Shown piece by piece: positions 27,351 to 36,214 of a DNA stretch of 64,000 nucleotides. Each line of letters begins with the position of its first letter. The first letter of the stretch is position 1. The stretch spans positions 1 to 64,000 of the forward strand of contig NZ_QGTH01000007.1 in NCBI RefSeq assembly GCF_003182075.1, written 5' to 3'. The translations under genes were made by a program, and so were the position numbers. This stretch comes from Finegoldia magna. GTDB taxonomy: Bacteria; Bacillota; Clostridia; Tissierellales; Peptoniphilaceae. The notes beneath the pieces are model-generated. The model saw only the letters and a list, made by a program, of their open reading frames with translations. It did no database searches and was not told where the DNA came from.

Positions 27351-28505
27351 TTATTTATTTTTCAAATTAGCTAATTCTTTTTCGATAACTTGTTTCCATT
27401 CTTCTTTTGATTTTGCACCAGAATAAGTTTCTCCTACAATATTTCCATTTTTATCGACAAAGAAAGTTTCTGGCATTGCTTGAATTCCGTTTAATCTGCC
27501 GTTGAAGTTTGATTTATCTGGCATTAAAAATGGATATGAAGCTTTTGTTTTTTCTTGAATTAGTTTTGCCTTTTGCAATGCTTCATTATTAGTACCATTA
27601 TCGTCCACAGTATCTGTGACAACTCCGACGATGTTTACGCCTTTGTTCTTCATTTCTTTTTGAACTTCACTCAAATCAGGAATTTCATTCACACAAGCAC
27701 TACACCAAGTGGCAAATACATTTACCATTGTAAGGTCGTATTTTGAAAAATCTTTGCTTGAGAAATCTTTGCCATTGATGTCTTTTGTGGATAAATTGCT
27801 CAAACCCTTAACCGATTTTTTGTCGAATGCTTCTGTGTTTTCCAAATCAGTTTTTTCAGATAGTACAAATCCATTTTCAGGACGTGGTTTTTTGTCTATA
27901 ATATCAATTTGAGTTTTAGCAAATTCTTTTGCAAAACCTTCATCCATTTTACCTTTTGAACTTATGTAGTAAGTGAACTTACCATCTTTTGATTCGCCGA
28001 TATTTTTGTTATTGTCGCATTTTGTGATTTTGGCGATTTCAGCTTCAGGCATATTTTTGTCAAACATTCCAATAGAACCCACTCTTTCAAGTTCTTTTTG
28101 CCATTTTTCGTATCCATCACCCATTTTATCCACTACTGCATTTTTTTGTTCTTCAGTTAATTTGCTGAAAGTAAGCATAGCGTATTTCAATTCCTTGTCG
28201 ATAGGACTTTGTTCATCCAACATCGCAATCTTCTTGTCTTTCATATCTTTTTTAACTTGTTCTGATAGCTTGAACTTCAATCCCAAAAACTCATATACAA
28301 ATTCATCTTTTGGTTGTAATGAATAATCAGAAGGTTTGAATTTTTCGTTTTCACGGTTTTTATCGTTTTTCATTCCCGCTTCTTTTGGGCTTACCACTTT
28401 AGTTTCTTTTCCCGTATTTCCACTAGATTTTTGGCAACCTACCGCTCCAACGCTAAAACACAAAGCTAGTAGCAAAGTAGTTCCTTTTAATACATTTTTT
28501 CTCAT
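27351..28505 (-). CDS. TlpA-like thiol-disulfide lipoprotein
   Basis: A 384-residue exported lipoprotein. The signal peptide ends in AVGC. Residues of about 40-230 form an unassigned extracytoplasmic domain, and the C-terminal 140 residues form a TlpA/ResA-type thioredoxin fold with active site WCSAC, followed by the cis-Pro region AMPETFFVDKNGN. It would reduce thiols or sulfur compounds outside the cell. The start at 28505 has GGAGG upstream. First gene of the thiol-redox cluster, behind a palindromic operator. Confidence 0.88.
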   Translation of the reverse strand: MRKNVLKGTTLLLALCFSVGAVGCQKSSGNTGKETKVVSPKEAGMKNDKNRENEKFKPSDYSLQPKDEFVYEFLGLKFKLSEQVKKDMKDKKIAMLDEQSPIDKELKYAMLTFSKLTEEQKNAVVDKMGDGYEKWQKELERVGSIGMFDKNMPEAEIAKITKCDNNKNIGESKDGKFTYYISSKGKMDEGFAKEFAKTQIDIIDKKPRPENGFVLSEKTDLENTEAFDKKSVKGLSNLSTKDINGKDFSSKDFSKYDLTMVNVFATWCSACVNEIPDLSEVQKEMKNKGVNIVGVVTDTVDDNGTNNEALQKAKLIQEKTKASYPFLMPDKSNFNGRLNGIQAMPETFFVDKNGNIVGETYSGAKSKEEWKQVIEKELANLKNK

Positions 28506-28538
28506 AATTTCCTCCATAAAATATCTAAGTTCATATTT

Positions 28539-28571
28539 AGATAACACGCATTCGTGTAATCTGATATTATA
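28539..28571 (-). promoter_or_regulatory. Promoter and palindromic operator of the thiol-redox cluster
   Basis: TATAAT on the minus strand (28566-28571) is followed at the expected start point by a 24-base near-palindrome (28539-28562) built on ACACG-AATG-CGTGT with AGAT/ATCT ends. A regulator bound there would block initiation. No clear -35 is seen. Confidence 0.5.
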
Positions 28572-28654
28572 TTACGATAGTTTTATGAAACGTTCGTGAA
28601 ATTGTTTTTTTTAAATAAAGTCGCAATTGATAAGACTATAATCCTCATTTATAG

Positions 28655-28690
28655 CAATAAAAAATCTACTACTTTTTCCGTAGTAGATTT
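28655..28690 (-). terminator. Terminator of the sirtuin/molybdenum operon
   Basis: AAATCTACTAC (28662-28672) and GTAGTAGATTT (28680-28690) form an 11-bp perfect stem with a T run on the minus strand. Confidence 0.9.
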
Positions 28691-28725
28691 GCAGCATTAT
28701 TAACATATTTATTTTTTCAAAATAA

Positions 28726-29124
28726 TTAACTTTTTTTCACAAATTTATGCCCACAATGAGGACAAGTTACTTTGATTTTTCCTTTATTTCTTGGAATTTT
28801 CATTTCTTTTTTGCAGTTAGGACATTTAATATACTTCTTGTCCTTGGAATTTGCGGCTCTGATTTTGTATTTTTCAAAAAAATCAGTCATAGGTTTTACA
28901 GCCTTTGAGAATTTTTGATTCTCAATCATTCGTTGATATTTATTAACAGAAAAAACTCTGAAAATTCCGAAATACACAATCAAAATCATCGTAATGATTT
29001 CTATAACTCTATTTTTAAATTTTAAATTAATCAAAGAAAGTATCAGAGCGACTACTATCATAGTCTTCGACAAAAAATCAACTCCGTACACTTTTTGCAA
29101 ATAATTCTTGATTTTATCTTTCAT
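28726..29124 (-). CDS. Zinc-ribbon membrane protein
   Basis: A 132-residue protein with two membrane segments near the N-terminus (MIVVALILSLINL, IIEITMILIVYFGIF-like region) and a C-terminal zinc ribbon (CPNCKKEMKIPRNKGKIKV then CPHCGH). The function is unknown. It overlaps the sirtuin gene by 11 bases and closes the operon. Confidence 0.7.
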   Translation of the reverse strand: MKDKIKNYLQKVYGVDFLSKTMIVVALILSLINLKFKNRVIEIITMILIVYFGIFRVFSVNKYQRMIENQKFSKAVKPMTDFFEKYKIRAANSKDKKYIKCPNCKKEMKIPRNKGKIKVTCPHCGHKFVKKS

Positions 29125-29854
29125 CTATATCCCTCGTTACATATTCTAAAGTTTTTGCGATATCGTCGTGAATCACGATATTTGCCATATTATCGTAGCT
29201 TGTACGATCTAGATTAATTAGTATCAAAGTATCTCCTCTAAAATAATTGATAAGACCACTTGCAGGATACACGACAAGTGAACTTCCAGCTACAATCATC
29301 GTGTCTGCCTTGTTAATCCAACTGATAGCTTTTGCAAATTCACTTTGTGGTGGAACTTCTCCGTACAATGTAACATCTGGACGAACAACACCTCCACATT
29401 TTTCACATTTGCATGGTCTTTGTTGTTTGTAATAATCCAAATCGTATTTTGCACCACAATTTACACAATAATAATCTCTCAAATTGCCGTGAATTTCTGC
29501 GATATTTTTCGTTCCTGCCATTTTGTCTAAGCTGTCGATGTTTTGAGTGACTACTCCAAGTAATTTGTTAGCTTTTTCTAACTTTGTCAGAGACAAATGA
29601 GCTTTGTTTGGTTTTACTCCATCGATAATCAAATTTTCCAATACATAATTTTGGAATAAATCGGGACGTGTCACGAAAAATTCGTGACTTAACATATATT
29701 CCGGTGAAAAATCGCTGTCGTTTTTCTTGTTGTACAAGCCTGTCGCCGACCTAAAATCTGGAATTCCAGATGCAGTGGACACTCCTGCTCCACCGAAAAA
29801 CACGATTTTGTCACTTTGTTCTACAATTTGTTTTAATCTTTCAACATCATCCAT
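29114..29854 (-). CDS. cobB: NAD-dependent protein deacylase, sirtuin
   Basis: A 246-residue Sir2-family enzyme removing acyl groups from lysines using NAD+. It shows GGAGVSTASGIPDFRS, TQNIDSLD, the catalytic His in IHGNLRDYYC, four zinc Cys (CVNCG and CEKCGG) and the PDVTLYGE motif. It overlaps both neighbours by 8-11 bases, so it is part of the molybdenum/NUDIX/EamA operon. Confidence 0.94.
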   Translation of the reverse strand: MDDVERLKQIVEQSDKIVFFGGAGVSTASGIPDFRSATGLYNKKNDSDFSPEYMLSHEFFVTRPDLFQNYVLENLIIDGVKPNKAHLSLTKLEKANKLLGVVTQNIDSLDKMAGTKNIAEIHGNLRDYYCVNCGAKYDLDYYKQQRPCKCEKCGGVVRPDVTLYGEVPPQSEFAKAISWINKADTMIVAGSSLVVYPASGLINYFRGDTLILINLDRTSYDNMANIVIHDDIAKTLEYVTRDIDER

Positions 29855-30755
29855 TATTTACACTTCCCTTTGCTCTTCTTTCTTGAAATCTAGTTGAAAC
29901 TGCCAGTATCATCACCGACAAAAATATCATAAAACAGCCAAGCAATCTTCTTGGATCTGTAGTTTCGTTAAATAAAATAATTCCTAATATTACAGATGTA
30001 ATTGGTTCCAAAGTAGAAAAAATCGTGTACGTGCTGACACCTGCATTCACAATGGATAGTTGAATGAATAGCGTTCCAAAAACTGAAACCAATATCGAAA
30101 TCACGAATGCAATAATCCACGCATATCTTGATAAAGACAATGTAAAATCTCCAGTAATAAGCCCAAATACCAAAAGCATCGTTGAGTTAATTGTGCAATT
30201 GTAAAATGTAACTTTGACACTGTCCATGTTTTTAAGCCCGGAAACATCCATATAAATCAAATAAAAAGAATAAGTACAACCAGATGCCACAGCCAAAAAC
30301 ATTCCCAATGGAAAATTACTGCTTCCACCGACATTATTTGCTAGTAAAATAACTCCGATTATAGATGCGATTAGTGAGATGAATTTGTATTTCGTCATCT
30401 TTTCATTTAGGAACATAACCGAATACACCGTTACAATCGTTGGAAAAATAAAATGTATAGAAGTTGCAAGCCCGACGGAAATGTATTGATACGAAGCATA
30501 AAGCATTGTCATTGTGATGCAACCACCAATGCTACACATCAAAATTAGTTTTTTCAATTCTTGGTTTGTAACTTTGAGGCTTACATTTCTGCTTTTCAAT
30601 GAAATAATCAAAAATGGAATTACGAAAAATCCCCTCAAAAAAGAAGTCATAATTACGTTACTTCCATTGCTCAGAGTTTCCCTCACCATAATCGGCGTAA
30701 ATCCAAAAATCAACGCCGAGATTATGGCGAACATCATTCCTTTAGCTTTTCTCAC
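29847..30755 (-). CDS. EamA/DMT-superfamily transporter
   Basis: A 302-residue membrane protein with ten hydrophobic segments in two EamA repeats (GFTPIMVRETLSNGS at the first and STLEPITSVILGIILFNET in the second). It probably exports a small metabolite. The substrate cannot be told. It starts on the last base of the NUDIX stop region and overlaps the sirtuin start by 8 bases. Confidence 0.88.
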   Translation of the reverse strand: MRKAKGMMFAIISALIFGFTPIMVRETLSNGSNVIMTSFLRGFFVIPFLIISLKSRNVSLKVTNQELKKLILMCSIGGCITMTMLYASYQYISVGLATSIHFIFPTIVTVYSVMFLNEKMTKYKFISLIASIIGVILLANNVGGSSNFPLGMFLAVASGCTYSFYLIYMDVSGLKNMDSVKVTFYNCTINSTMLLVFGLITGDFTLSLSRYAWIIAFVISILVSVFGTLFIQLSIVNAGVSTYTIFSTLEPITSVILGIILFNETTDPRRLLGCFMIFLSVMILAVSTRFQERRAKGSVNNG

Positions 30756-31210
30756 TATTTATAACACTCCTTTTTTACGCATTTATTATCTTCATAATAA
30801 AGCACGATTTCAGAATATTTCCCATCGTAAATAGCGAAAATTTCACCCATAGAATCGCTATGTCCATCCATATTTTTTAATTCTTCGTAATCTATAAATT
30901 CCAACGTTCCTTCGACATTTTCCTTTATCAATTCTCCAGAAAAATCGTCAGTTTCATACAAAAATCCAACAATTCTGTCGTCGTTGTCCATGTCGTACCA
31001 GCTAATCATTCCAACATATTTTATGTTTTCTATATCCAAATTAGTTTCTTCTTTCGCTTCTCTAATGACAGATTCAGTTATAGATTCTACCTTTTCGACA
31101 TGACCTCCTGGAAAAGTTAACCCTTCCCAGCCGTATTTTTTTACTTTATCTAAAACCAAAACATCATTTCCACGATTGATTTTTATCATATTGCACAAAA
31201 TATTTTCCAT
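30755..31210 (-). CDS. NUDIX hydrolase (8-oxo-dGTPase type)
   Basis: A 151-residue protein with a complete Nudix box, GGHVEKVESITESVIREAKE then ETNL, matching Gx5Ex7REUXEExGU. The KVKKYGWEGLTFPGGHVE context resembles MutT-like nucleotide pyrophosphatases. It lies 9 bases after the MobA-MobB fusion gene. Confidence 0.88.
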   Translation of the reverse strand: MENILCNMIKINRGNDVLVLDKVKKYGWEGLTFPGGHVEKVESITESVIREAKEETNLDIENIKYVGMISWYDMDNDDRIVGFLYETDDFSGELIKENVEGTLEFIDYEELKNMDGHSDSMGEIFAIYDGKYSEIVLYYEDNKCVKKECYK

Positions 31211-31219
31211 AAATACCTT

Positions 31220-32227
31220 CTAAATTTTAAATTTTTGGATAATGTAGTCTGTAAACTCTGATGGATTACTGATATCGAAATTATCGTAACCCGCAAAACT
31301 TCTGTCGCTGATAATTCCGTATTTGTTCACATCGCTACATACCAAATCATCTGTAAGAGTACACTCGTATTTAATGAAATCTGAATCCTTCATTCCTTCG
31401 ATAATAATCAAATCAACATCGTCTAATAATTTGATCAAATCATAAATATTTTTACTCCCACCATCTAATTTAAAGTATTTATCGTTAAAAATCAAGGTCT
31501 GACAAGCGCCGTACTCTTTGTAATAAAAAGTGTCAGTATCTTTGAAATCAAGCTCAAAATCGTGTCCATCGTGTTTAATTACCGAGCAGGTTTTGCCCCT
31601 ATTTTTCAATTCTCCAACAAGCTTTTTAATAAAAGTAGTCTTGCCACTATTTTTTTTGCCGCAGATACAAATCAAAGGTGTTGTATTTTGTTTTAATTCA
31701 TCTGGATAATTAATATTAACAAATTCATCCTCAAAAATTGTGTATTTCAAATTAACAAATTTCGTATCGATTTTCTTAACCAAATTCATCACACGATAAT
31801 CTTTACTTTCAAGCATTTCTTCCAAAATAGGAATTATTTTTTTCGAAAAAATCCCGCAAGTAGGATAGCATCTCTCATCTGTTTCAAAAATTACAGCTTC
31901 ATCTGAAAAACTTGCGATAGATGCTGCAAAATTCACCAAATCAGATTTCACATTTATCATATCGCAAGACGTTACAAATACATATTCATTTGTAGAATTT
32001 TTCAATATCTCCAATATTCCACTCAAAGGTCCCGCATCAATATAAGTGTCCCTTACAGTTTTAATTGGAGAATAATCGGCTGTATTAGATGAAACAATTA
32101 CTTCAAAATCTTTGAACCTATCTATTAATTCTTCTATAAAAGTATGACCGTAAAAGTTCAAATCAAATTTGTCTTGACCCATTCTCACACTTTTCCCACC
32201 AGCCAATATTCCTACAGAAACTCTCAT
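31220..32227 (-). CDS. mobAB: MobA-MobB fusion, molybdenum cofactor guanylyltransferase
   Basis: 335 residues. Residues 1-185 are MobA (GILAGGKSVRMGQDKF, TSCDMI), which joins GMP to molybdopterin. From about 190 on is MobB with a P-loop (ICGKKNSGKTTFIKKL) and KHDGHDFELDFKDTDTF. The fusion points to bis-MGD-type cofactor, as used by formate dehydrogenase or DMSO reductase-family enzymes. The start overlaps the moeA stop by 4 bases. Confidence 0.92.
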   Translation of the reverse strand: MRVSVGILAGGKSVRMGQDKFDLNFYGHTFIEELIDRFKDFEVIVSSNTADYSPIKTVRDTYIDAGPLSGILEILKNSTNEYVFVTSCDMINVKSDLVNFAASIASFSDEAVIFETDERCYPTCGIFSKKIIPILEEMLESKDYRVMNLVKKIDTKFVNLKYTIFEDEFVNINYPDELKQNTTPLICICGKKNSGKTTFIKKLVGELKNRGKTCSVIKHDGHDFELDFKDTDTFYYKEYGACQTLIFNDKYFKLDGGSKNIYDLIKLLDDVDLIIIEGMKDSDFIKYECTLTDDLVCSDVNKYGIISDRSFAGYDNFDISNPSEFTDYIIQKFKI

Positions 32228-33405
32228 ATTTCACCCAAATAAATATATTCTACGATTGACCCCACATCCAAGCTCTCATTTTGTTTTTGAAGTAAAAGCG
32301 CATTGCAATTTGTCAGATCTTGTAGCATGGAATTTTTGTGCTTATCAAAAATCGTAATCTCAGAATCTTTTACAAAACATCTGACGTATCGTTGAAGCTT
32401 GGAAGGTTTCATCAATCCTTTTACAACTTTTCCTTTTTCAAATTGCTTTACATTTAATCCATAATATTTATTGTACAAATCCCAAAATAAAACCTCGAAA
32501 TTACAAAAAGCTGCAAACGGACTTCCTGAACACGACAACACAATTGTGTCACCTACTTTTGATGCCATCACTGGAGTTCCAGGCTTCATGGCAATTCTAT
32601 GAAACAAAACTTCTCCGATTTGTTTCATGCAGGTTTCCATTAAATCTTTGTCACCAACACTAACTCCGCCCGTTGTTATAACGATATCTGATTTTTGCGT
32701 TAGGTTTTTTATTTCTTTTATAATTGATTTTTCATCATCCATGCAGTTTTTTTGTTCGACAACTTCAACGCCTGAATTTTTTAGAATAGATTTCAATGTA
32801 AAAGTAGTTGAACTGTAGATTTTACCTGGAGTATAATCATCTCCAGGATACAACAATTCAGATCCTGTCGACAATAGCGCTACTTTTAATTTCCTATAAA
32901 CTTTAACTTTTGCATAACCATTTGAAGCCAAAATCGACAAATCAACTGAAGAAATCCTCGTGTTTTTAGGAATTAACAACTCTCCTTTGGACACATCTTC
33001 GCCTTCTTTTATATAGTAATCAAAAGGCTCGTAAGGTTTTTTAATTTCAATAAAACCATCCACTACTTCGCAGTCTTCTTGTTTTACAATTGCATCGTAG
33101 CCTCGTGGTACAAATGCACCAGTCATTATTCTCACGCAAGTATTTTCTTCGTATTCAAAGTCATTGCAATCACCTGCAAAATTCGTCCCAATAATTTTCT
33201 TTTTCGATAATTTGTCAGAATCTTTGCTACTTACAGCATATCCATCCATTGCACTTTTTGGATAATGAGGATTGTTGAACTTCGCCAACACATCCTCCGC
33301 CAAAACTCTGTTATAAGCATCATCGATATCAATTTCTTCAATATCAGATGCTTTTTTTTGTGTTTCTCTAAGAATTTCCTTTGCTTTTTCTACTTGTAAT
33401 AACAT
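32224..33405 (-). CDS. moeA: Molybdopterin molybdenumtransferase
   Basis: A 393-residue MoeA that inserts molybdate into adenylated molybdopterin. It has PHYPKSAMDGYAV near the N-terminus, RIMTGAFVPRGYDAIVKQED, LLSTGSELLYPGD, TTGGVSVGDKDL and a C-terminal MoeA domain IV. Full length. It lies between focA/nirC and mobAB in one operon. No moaABCDE genes occur in the window. Confidence 0.94.
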   Translation of the reverse strand: MLLQVEKAKEILRETQKKASDIEEIDIDDAYNRVLAEDVLAKFNNPHYPKSAMDGYAVSSKDSDKLSKKKIIGTNFAGDCNDFEYEENTCVRIMTGAFVPRGYDAIVKQEDCEVVDGFIEIKKPYEPFDYYIKEGEDVSKGELLIPKNTRISSVDLSILASNGYAKVKVYRKLKVALLSTGSELLYPGDDYTPGKIYSSTTFTLKSILKNSGVEVVEQKNCMDDEKSIIKEIKNLTQKSDIVITTGGVSVGDKDLMETCMKQIGEVLFHRIAMKPGTPVMASKVGDTIVLSCSGSPFAAFCNFEVLFWDLYNKYYGLNVKQFEKGKVVKGLMKPSKLQRYVRCFVKDSEITIFDKHKNSMLQDLTNCNALLLQKQNESLDVGSIVEYIYLGEI

Positions 33406-33415
33406 TAATTCAACC

Positions 33416-34051
33416 TTATTCGTTTTTTAATTTTATGTTTATATTTCTCATTGTCGGAATCAAAATTCCGCCCAATACATTACCCAAAGTAATGACAATT
33501 AGAGCGATAATTGTTTGTGAATTCCACATTCTTGCCATTTGAATGTAAAACATATCTGCAATACAGTGTTCAAATCCGCATAGTATAAATACCATAATAC
33601 TCATTATAATTCCCAAATATTTCCCAATTTCGTGAGGATTGTTTAAGTATTGATCCACAGCATGAACAACCATAATATTACAGAAAATACCCAAAACAAA
33701 CAAACTAATCAAAGTATCGTCTGCTTTTACTTGAACCAATTTCGTGGATTTTTCGATAATTCCTGGAGCAACTCTTGTAAGACGAACCAATTCCGCTACG
33801 ATAATACTACCAACTAAATTTCCAACCCACACCATTAAGCACCATGGCAAATAAGTTTTCACATCATTACAGAACAGATATCCAACTTTTCCCGTAAATA
33901 AATTATACTTTAAAGTACACACAGCAAAAAGTCCCAAGCTGAACATAAATGCTCCGACAATTTTATTGTTTAGGCTCAAAAACACAACTCCGCCCATAGC
34001 AATAAATGCCCCTGCCATAATGGCATACAAAAAATCCGCTAATTTTTTCAT
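33416..34051 (-). CDS. Formate/nitrite transporter family channel
   Basis: A 211-residue protein, shorter than typical FocA (about 280), with six hydrophobic segments. The family features FIAMGGVVFLSL, the LFTGKVGYLF pore loop and a WVGNLVGSIIVAEL stretch are visible. Placed between fdhD and moeA, it most likely moves formate. Nitrite or hydrosulfide are alternatives for this family. Confidence 0.85.
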   Translation of the reverse strand: MKKLADFLYAIMAGAFIAMGGVVFLSLNNKIVGAFMFSLGLFAVCTLKYNLFTGKVGYLFCNDVKTYLPWCLMVWVGNLVGSIIVAELVRLTRVAPGIIEKSTKLVQVKADDTLISLFVLGIFCNIMVVHAVDQYLNNPHEIGKYLGIIMSIMVFILCGFEHCIADMFYIQMARMWNSQTIIALIVITLGNVLGGILIPTMRNINIKLKNE

Positions 34052-34053
34052 AA

Positions 34054-34806
34054 CTAATCCTTCTTTCTAAAATCCCTATAAATATTTAAACGACTTTGTT
34101 TACAAAAGCCGATTACGGACAGATTATATTTACTTGCTAGTTCCAAAGAAATATCCGTTGGTGCACTTCTAGAAACTATAACAGAAATACCTGAATTGAC
34201 ACATTTTTGAACAATTGATGAAGGAATTCTTCCAGAGGTAAATGCAATTAAATTAGATAGTTTTTCTCCATTTAACACTGCAGTACCCACAGCCTTGTCG
34301 AAAGCATTGTATCTTCCAATATCATCACATTGACAAATTATTTCCCCATTTTTTGCCAAAACAACAGAATGCACATTGCCAGTTTCTTTGAATAACTGCG
34401 ATCCCGATAAGTTAAAATTGGAAATCTTCAACAGCGTTTCTTCATCCCAATCAATCGGAGTGACTGACTCATCTCTGTTAGTAAAATTGTACGGGACGTT
34501 TTTATAATCTCCACTTTCAGTAGTCACATGACTTGGAGTGTTATCGATATCTTTTAAAGTAACATCACAAACATTCCCGTCAATTTTAATATCTACATTT
34601 CGTATATCTTCTGGCCTTACAATATTTTCTGTTATAAGATATCCCGTAACAAGTTCTTGTAAATCCTTTTCAATACACAAAAGCTTAACAATTGGTTTGG
34701 AATTAATATTGATATCCAACAAAAATTCTCTCAAAATAACATCTTCAACTTCTTCTATAACTCCATCGTTATATTTCTTAACCATTACATTTTTTTCAAA
34801 ATTCAT
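34054..34806 (-). CDS. fdhD: FdhD-like formate dehydrogenase accessory protein lacking the Cys motif
   Basis: A 250-residue protein with the conserved FdhD stretches LFKETGNVHSVVLAK, DDIGRYNAFDKAVG and AFTSGRIPSSIVQKC. In known FdhD a CxxC (or TSGCG) region before them carries sulfur from IscS to the molybdenum cofactor. Here that place reads VTTESGDYKNVPYN with no cysteine. It may work differently or bind cofactor only. First gene of the molybdenum operon. Confidence 0.88.
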   Translation of the reverse strand: MNFEKNVMVKKYNDGVIEEVEDVILREFLLDININSKPIVKLLCIEKDLQELVTGYLITENIVRPEDIRNVDIKIDGNVCDVTLKDIDNTPSHVTTESGDYKNVPYNFTNRDESVTPIDWDEETLLKISNFNLSGSQLFKETGNVHSVVLAKNGEIICQCDDIGRYNAFDKAVGTAVLNGEKLSNLIAFTSGRIPSSIVQKCVNSGISVIVSRSAPTDISLELASKYNLSVIGFCKQSRLNIYRDFRKKD

Positions 34807-34894
34807 AAAATCTCCTTTATTTAATTATATCAAACAACTTTAGCCGATACAAATACTTAACACCATTATCAATTTTGTTTTGAAAATTTCTCAC

Positions 34895-34923
34895 AAAAAA
34901 ATCGGCGATAAAAATCACCGATT
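34895..34923 (-). terminator. Terminator of the queH operon
   Basis: On the minus strand AATCGGTGAT and ATCGCCGATT form a stem with one T-G pair, followed by seven Ts, 4 bases after the queH stop. Confidence 0.88.
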
Positions 34924-34926
34924 CTA

Positions 34927-35547
34927 TCAATCATTATTATGTCGTTGTTCTGCTTCTTTTTTGCTGTAAACGCATCCGCAGTAATCTTGTCTATACAAAT
35001 CAAATTCCTTCGATAATTCAATCGACCTCTTGTATCCATTTTTCTTTTTGAAATCAGAATGCAAGAATTTAGTTTTATGAGTTTGTTCTAATTTTTCTCC
35101 GATTTCATTAATCCATTGGCTGTTTTTGTGAGGACTAACCGATAACGTCGTCGTTACAAAATCAAAACCCATCTCATCTGCAATGTCGAAAGTTCTGTCG
35201 ATTCTTAAATCGTAGCACTCATAACAGCGCTGTGATTTTTCTCCCAAATCCTTATAAGGAGCAACTCTTTCGTAAAATTCATCTGGATCGTATTTGTCGA
35301 CGATTATATCAATAGGATATTTTGCTTTTGTATTTGCGATGACTTTTTTCTGCTCCACAACTCTTTTATCAAACTCAGATTGCGGAGAAATGTTTGGGTT
35401 GTAAAACAAAATAGTTATCTTAAAATACTGTGACAAATATTCCAAAACATAACTGGAACAAGGCCCACAACAACTGTGAAGAAGAAGTGTTTCTCCTCCA
35501 TTTAGATTTTCAATTGTTTTATCCAATATTTTTTGGTAATTCTCCAT
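34927..35547 (-). CDS. queH: Epoxyqueuosine reductase QueH
   Basis: A 206-residue enzyme of the QueH (formerly DUF208) family, which performs the last step of queuosine synthesis in tRNA. It shows the cysteine-rich LLLHSCCGPCSSYVLEYL, the RCYECYDLRID motif and DYCGCVYSKKEA near the end, together the likely Fe-S ligands. The start at 35547 is preferred. TTG 35556 is an alternative nearer the AAGGAT site. It overlaps the HAD gene. Confidence 0.92.
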   Translation of the reverse strand: MENYQKILDKTIENLNGGETLLLHSCCGPCSSYVLEYLSQYFKITILFYNPNISPQSEFDKRVVEQKKVIANTKAKYPIDIIVDKYDPDEFYERVAPYKDLGEKSQRCYECYDLRIDRTFDIADEMGFDFVTTTLSVSPHKNSQWINEIGEKLEQTHKTKFLHSDFKKKNGYKRSIELSKEFDLYRQDYCGCVYSKKEAEQRHNND

Positions 35548-36214
35548 AAAAATCAACTATCCTTCTTTGATCGGAAATCACAAAATCTGCTCCAGATTCT
35601 ACAAGTTCTTCTCTTTCTCTAAATCCCCATTCAACACCGACACTTGTTACGTCCGCATTTTTACACGTCTCGATATCTGTATCCGTGTCTCCAAAATATA
35701 CAATCTCTTCTTTTTTAATATTCAAATCTTCCACGATTTTTTCTAGCAAGTATGGATTAGGCTTTCTTTTTGTTTCATCTTCCAATGCAGACACATAATC
35801 AAAATAGCCTTGTGGAAATAAATTGTTCAAAATTTTCTCCGCTGCCGGAAGAGTTTTATTCGTGCATACGCAAATAAGTGCGCCCATTTCTTTTAATTTA
35901 TCCAAACTTTCTCTAATGTATGGATACAACTGCGTTTTCTTATCGTCATATCCGTTGTAATACTCAATATAGCTGTCGTAGATTTCAGTAAATTTCGAAT
36001 TAATCACTGCTTCATCCAAATTATCACGCTCTATTAAATAATTGAGAGATTTTTCCACCAAAATTTTAGGTCCATCTCCAAGAAAATAATTAAATTTTTC
36101 CTTTTCTACAGGTTTAAGCCCAAATTTTTTAGTAGTATGATTGAAACAATTATTTATCATTTCAATAGAATCTATCAACGTTCCGTCCAAATCAAATACA
36201 AATACTCTCTTCAT
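35519..36214 (-). CDS. HAD-family phosphatase (phosphoglycolate phosphatase-like)
   Basis: A 231-residue haloacid dehalogenase protein: motif I VFDLDGTLIDS, motif II VCTNKT, motif III/IV KPNPYLL and VYFGDTDTDIETCKNAD, with a helical cap between. The closest general assignment is Gph/PpaX-like. The ATG overlaps the stop of the RNA methyltransferase gene (TAATG). Substrate not determined. Confidence 0.88.
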   Translation of the reverse strand: MKRVFVFDLDGTLIDSIEMINNCFNHTTKKFGLKPVEKEKFNYFLGDGPKILVEKSLNYLIERDNLDEAVINSKFTEIYDSYIEYYNGYDDKKTQLYPYIRESLDKLKEMGALICVCTNKTLPAAEKILNNLFPQGYFDYVSALEDETKRKPNPYLLEKIVEDLNIKKEEIVYFGDTDTDIETCKNADVTSVGVEWGFREREELVESGADFVISDQRRIVDFYGELPKNIG

